Shown here in pieces: positions 63,137 to 64,000 of a stretch of DNA of 64,000 nt. Below the pieces are notes generated by a model. It searched no databases. It was not told the origin of the DNA and was given only the letters and a program-made list of their open reading frames with translations. The stretch spans positions 1 through 64,000 of the forward strand of contig JBNJEU010000003.1 in NCBI GenBank assembly GCA_051746205.1, read 5' to 3'. Each line of letters opens with the position of its first letter. Position 1 is the first letter of the stretch. This stretch comes from Thiohalospira sp051746205. GTDB lineage: Bacteria; Pseudomonadota; Gammaproteobacteria; Thiohalospirales; Thiohalospiraceae. Position numbers and translations under genes: made by a program.

Positions 63137-64000
<864 letters not shown>

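Overview
The window is a high-GC chromosomal segment from a gammaproteobacterium. The GC content, the complete mraZ-to-lpxC cluster followed by dciA, an M23 peptidase, secA and argJ, the petABC-sspAB block, and the rsmI-rnpB-mraZ order all fit a Chromatiales/Ectothiorhodospiraceae-like or Pseudomonas-like lineage. No species can be named from the sequence alone. Almost all of it is tightly packed core genome, with many ATGA overlaps and convergent genes whose stop codons touch.

Region by region: (1) 1-8.2 kb: the end of a DUF72-like gene, an mlaFEDB phospholipid-transport operon that lacks mlaC, and a convergent minus-strand block (ibaG-murA-hisG-hisD-hisC, then a lone cNMP-binding protein). 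(2) 8.3-14.9 kb: a GGDEF-EAL protein, a small membrane protein, a GNAT-nitrilase fusion, an inositol-monophosphatase-like enzyme, a DegS/AlgW-like protease and a Nif3 protein. (3) 15-18.8 kb: cytochrome bc1 (petABC), a strong terminator, then sspA-sspB. (4) 18.7-23.4 kb: a GlcD-like FAD oxidase, yraN, lpoA and divergent rsmI. (5) 23.4-24.3 kb: a perfect 44-bp inverted repeat, the RNase P RNA gene with a visible promoter, and the mraZ promoter with three MraZ boxes. (6) 24.3-42.9 kb: the full division and cell-wall (dcw) cluster, mraZ to lpxC. (7) 42.9-51.6 kb: dciA, M23 peptidase, secA, argJ, a Nudix-ThiE fusion, a YtkA/FixH-like protein, and minus-strand yacG, coaE and pilD. (8) 51.7-59.3 kb: a plus-strand metal-efflux island. 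(9) 59.3-64 kb: minus-strand pilC, pilB and two pilins, a PP0621-type protein, and the start of sucC.

The most unusual part is region 8. A BlaI-type repressor and an M56 (BlaR1-like) membrane metalloprotease precede a heavy-metal RND efflux system (outer-membrane factor, His/Asp-rich lipoprotein, lipoprotein adaptor, inner-membrane pump). The M56 protein has no penicillin-binding sensor. Instead its predicted periplasmic loop carries a dense His/Cys cluster, which suggests a metal-sensing, proteolysis-driven derepression circuit. The whole block sits between pilC and pilD, splitting the otherwise conserved pilBCD-coaE-yacG order. A palindrome centred on the -35 box of the repressor promoter is the likely operator.

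Other points to check are the missing mlaC, the long inverted repeat before rnpB, a PilB without its usual N-terminal domain, and the two fused enzymes (GNAT-nitrilase and Nudix-ThiE).
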